This document shows positions 62,692-64,000 of a stretch of DNA of 64,000 nucleotides, piece by piece. The stretch spans positions 28,896,087 through 28,960,086 of the forward strand of contig OZ010787.1 of NCBI GenBank assembly GCA_963932465.1, read 5' to 3'. Position numbers and translations under genes: made by a program. Numbering within the stretch: position 1 is the stretch's first letter; each line of letters starts with the position of its first letter. The notes beneath the pieces were generated by a model. It did not search any database and was not told the origin of the DNA. It saw only the letters and a list, made by a program, of their open reading frames with translations. The stretch is from Maratus speciosus (taxonomy: Eukaryota; Arthropoda; Arachnida; Araneae; Salticidae).

Positions 62692-63682
62692 TATTTATGA
62701 TGACTTATTTTTTCAAAGAAGTAGTTACAACTTAATATGCTACTTTCCCACTCTTCGTGTCCAACTATTGGCAATCCATAAAACGGATCACCAGGCATAA
62801 CTTTTACCCTCAAATCACTGTGTTTATCTTCTGTGTGTAATTTGACCAAAACAATATGACACCCCCGAAATAAACTGTATCTAGCTCTTAATATAGACAC
62901 AATAAATTTTTTAATTGTTAATAATGCTGAAAGAGACAAATAATATTAACTTTGTGAAAGAAAGAAAAGCTTGTTTACAGCAAGATCGAATAGCAGACGA
63001 ACTTAAAACAACTTCGACCAGTGGTGTGATAGTTCAACTGAGCGAGCATTTTTGCATATGTGCAGCGCGTTACTCCAAAGGCAGATTTGTACTTATTTAC
63101 TGCGCATGCGCAACTGTAGAATTTTAATTTAAAATTACGACTAATTAATAAAATATTTGAACAAACGAATGGACGATAACAAATCTGTGGCTAAATGTCT
63201 TTCATTTAAAAAAAGATTGGTGTAATTTGATGATGTAGTTTCTTCTAACGGACTGTCGAAAGAAAACGGTTAGCGTTTTAAATATATAGATGTTCCAATT
63301 GTAAAAAGGTTTCAAATGCTAATCTTTAGCCCATGAAAATCTATTTACTTCAAAATTGTTATCTTTTAAAATGTTACGAAATTAATTTTTTATACGGCCC
63401 GTGATTCCCATCCGTTATAGTTAGAAGAAACTTTCTCTATATTATCACAATTAAAAATTGAAAACACCACTATTCTGTAATAAAAATTACCGAGTTATGA
63501 CGCATTCATTTTTTTTCGACATTCTCTGACCCTAAAACAATAGTTTAACTCTGAATTTCATGTTATCTTGATAAAATGTGGCATTTAATAAAACATACCA
63601 ATTAGAATTACCTCTGTAAATTTTGTTGTTTCTAATTGAAGAGTATAAATATTTTTTACATTTCATTCTAGAAAATTCCTTA
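62692..63682. other. Spacer, nothing recognised
   Basis: About 1 kb without a supported element. Short ORFs on both strands have no motif. Confidence 0.5.
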
Positions 63683-64000
63683 TTAACCCTTAAATGCGCG
63701 ATTTTTTTATTTTGTTTCGAAAAAATTATATGTGATTCTCTGAAAAGTATATTACACAGGAAAAATAATGAAAAAAATCAGAGATACATTTTTCATAAAA
63801 TACGACAATCTTTTCTTCTGTTGCACATCTGCAATACAAATAAAAACTACTGTCGTGTGGCTGTTTTATGCTAAAATATTGCAAATTAGTAAATATTTTA
63901 ATAAGTATGTCTCCAAATACCATATTTATTATAATTATTTATTTTATAAAATTTAATATTTAACCCTTTAATTCCCATAATGGAATACGTTCTAAAAATT
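63683..64000 (+). mobile_element. TTAA element F, copy 5, cut by the window end
   Basis: TTAACCCTTAAATGCGCG, the CTGTCGTGTGGCTGTTTTA block and the internal TTAACCCTTTAATTCCCAT are present. The right ~200 bases lie outside the window. Confidence 0.9.

Overview
This window reads as a strongly AT-rich, gene-poor stretch of an animal nuclear genome, almost entirely built of transposable elements. An arthropod is most likely. The support is an irritans-type mariner relic, a Tc1/Tc3-type relic, piggyBac relics, an ORF type seen in arthropod transposons, and Metaviridae-type retrotransposons whose coiled-coil Gag resembles those I associate with arachnid genomes. The arachnid part is only an inference. 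I found no convincing host gene, no rRNA, no functional tRNA and no CRISPR. Small exons with introns cannot be excluded.

The dominant content is dozens of short palindromic elements (MITEs). I name them by terminal 'shell'. TTAA-flanked shells (piggyBac-type target site) are A, B, C, D, E, F, G, H, I and R. The longer TTAA elements are M, N, T, KK and P. Shells with hAT-like ends or 8-bp duplications are J, K, L, W, EE, MM and others. Many shells with unrelated ends share the same kind of ~95-110 bp inner palindrome. It opens with ACCAGNAAAATTT or ACCACTAAAATTT, carries a GCCTTATTTAA-like inner stem, and closes with AAATTTNCTGGTG. Elements are nested up to three deep, or abut and share a single TTAA.

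Layout: 0.3-2.4 kb, a bead-string of TTAA elements. 3.1-5.5 kb, a tandem repeat and a J element carrying two insertions. 6.1-9.1 kb, a 2.9-kb DNA transposon V whose ORF is broken by two MITEs. 9.4-19.4 kb, A, F, J and long TTAA elements. 19.6-21.4 kb, long-terminal-inverted-repeat element GG with a SINE-like retroposon and a J inside. 22.0-25.7 kb, two facing D copies, mariner, DUF4817-like and Tc1-like relics. 26.7-40.7 kb, more MITEs, a J-in-J nest, tandem repeats and piggyBac-like element P. 40.7-43.1 kb, a piggyBac transposase remnant and a triple nest. 43.1-46.6 kb, a hAT MITE, a tRNA-derived SINE and an inverted satellite pair. 46.6-51.8 kb, an old LTR retrotransposon on the minus strand. 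52.9-60.2 kb, a nearly complete younger LTR retrotransposon inserted in an A element. 60.1-64 kb, a long palindrome, two near-identical E elements and a partial F.

Both LTR retrotransposons have Ty3/gypsy-type domains in the order gag-protease-integrase-RT-RNase H. Integrase lies upstream of RT, as in Gmr1-like elements. The younger one has 498- and 500-bp LTRs, a 4-bp target duplication, a tRNA-Leu-like primer site and a polypurine tract, but its coding region carries stops and frameshifts. No element in the window looks able to move by itself; the MITEs would need transposases encoded elsewhere.
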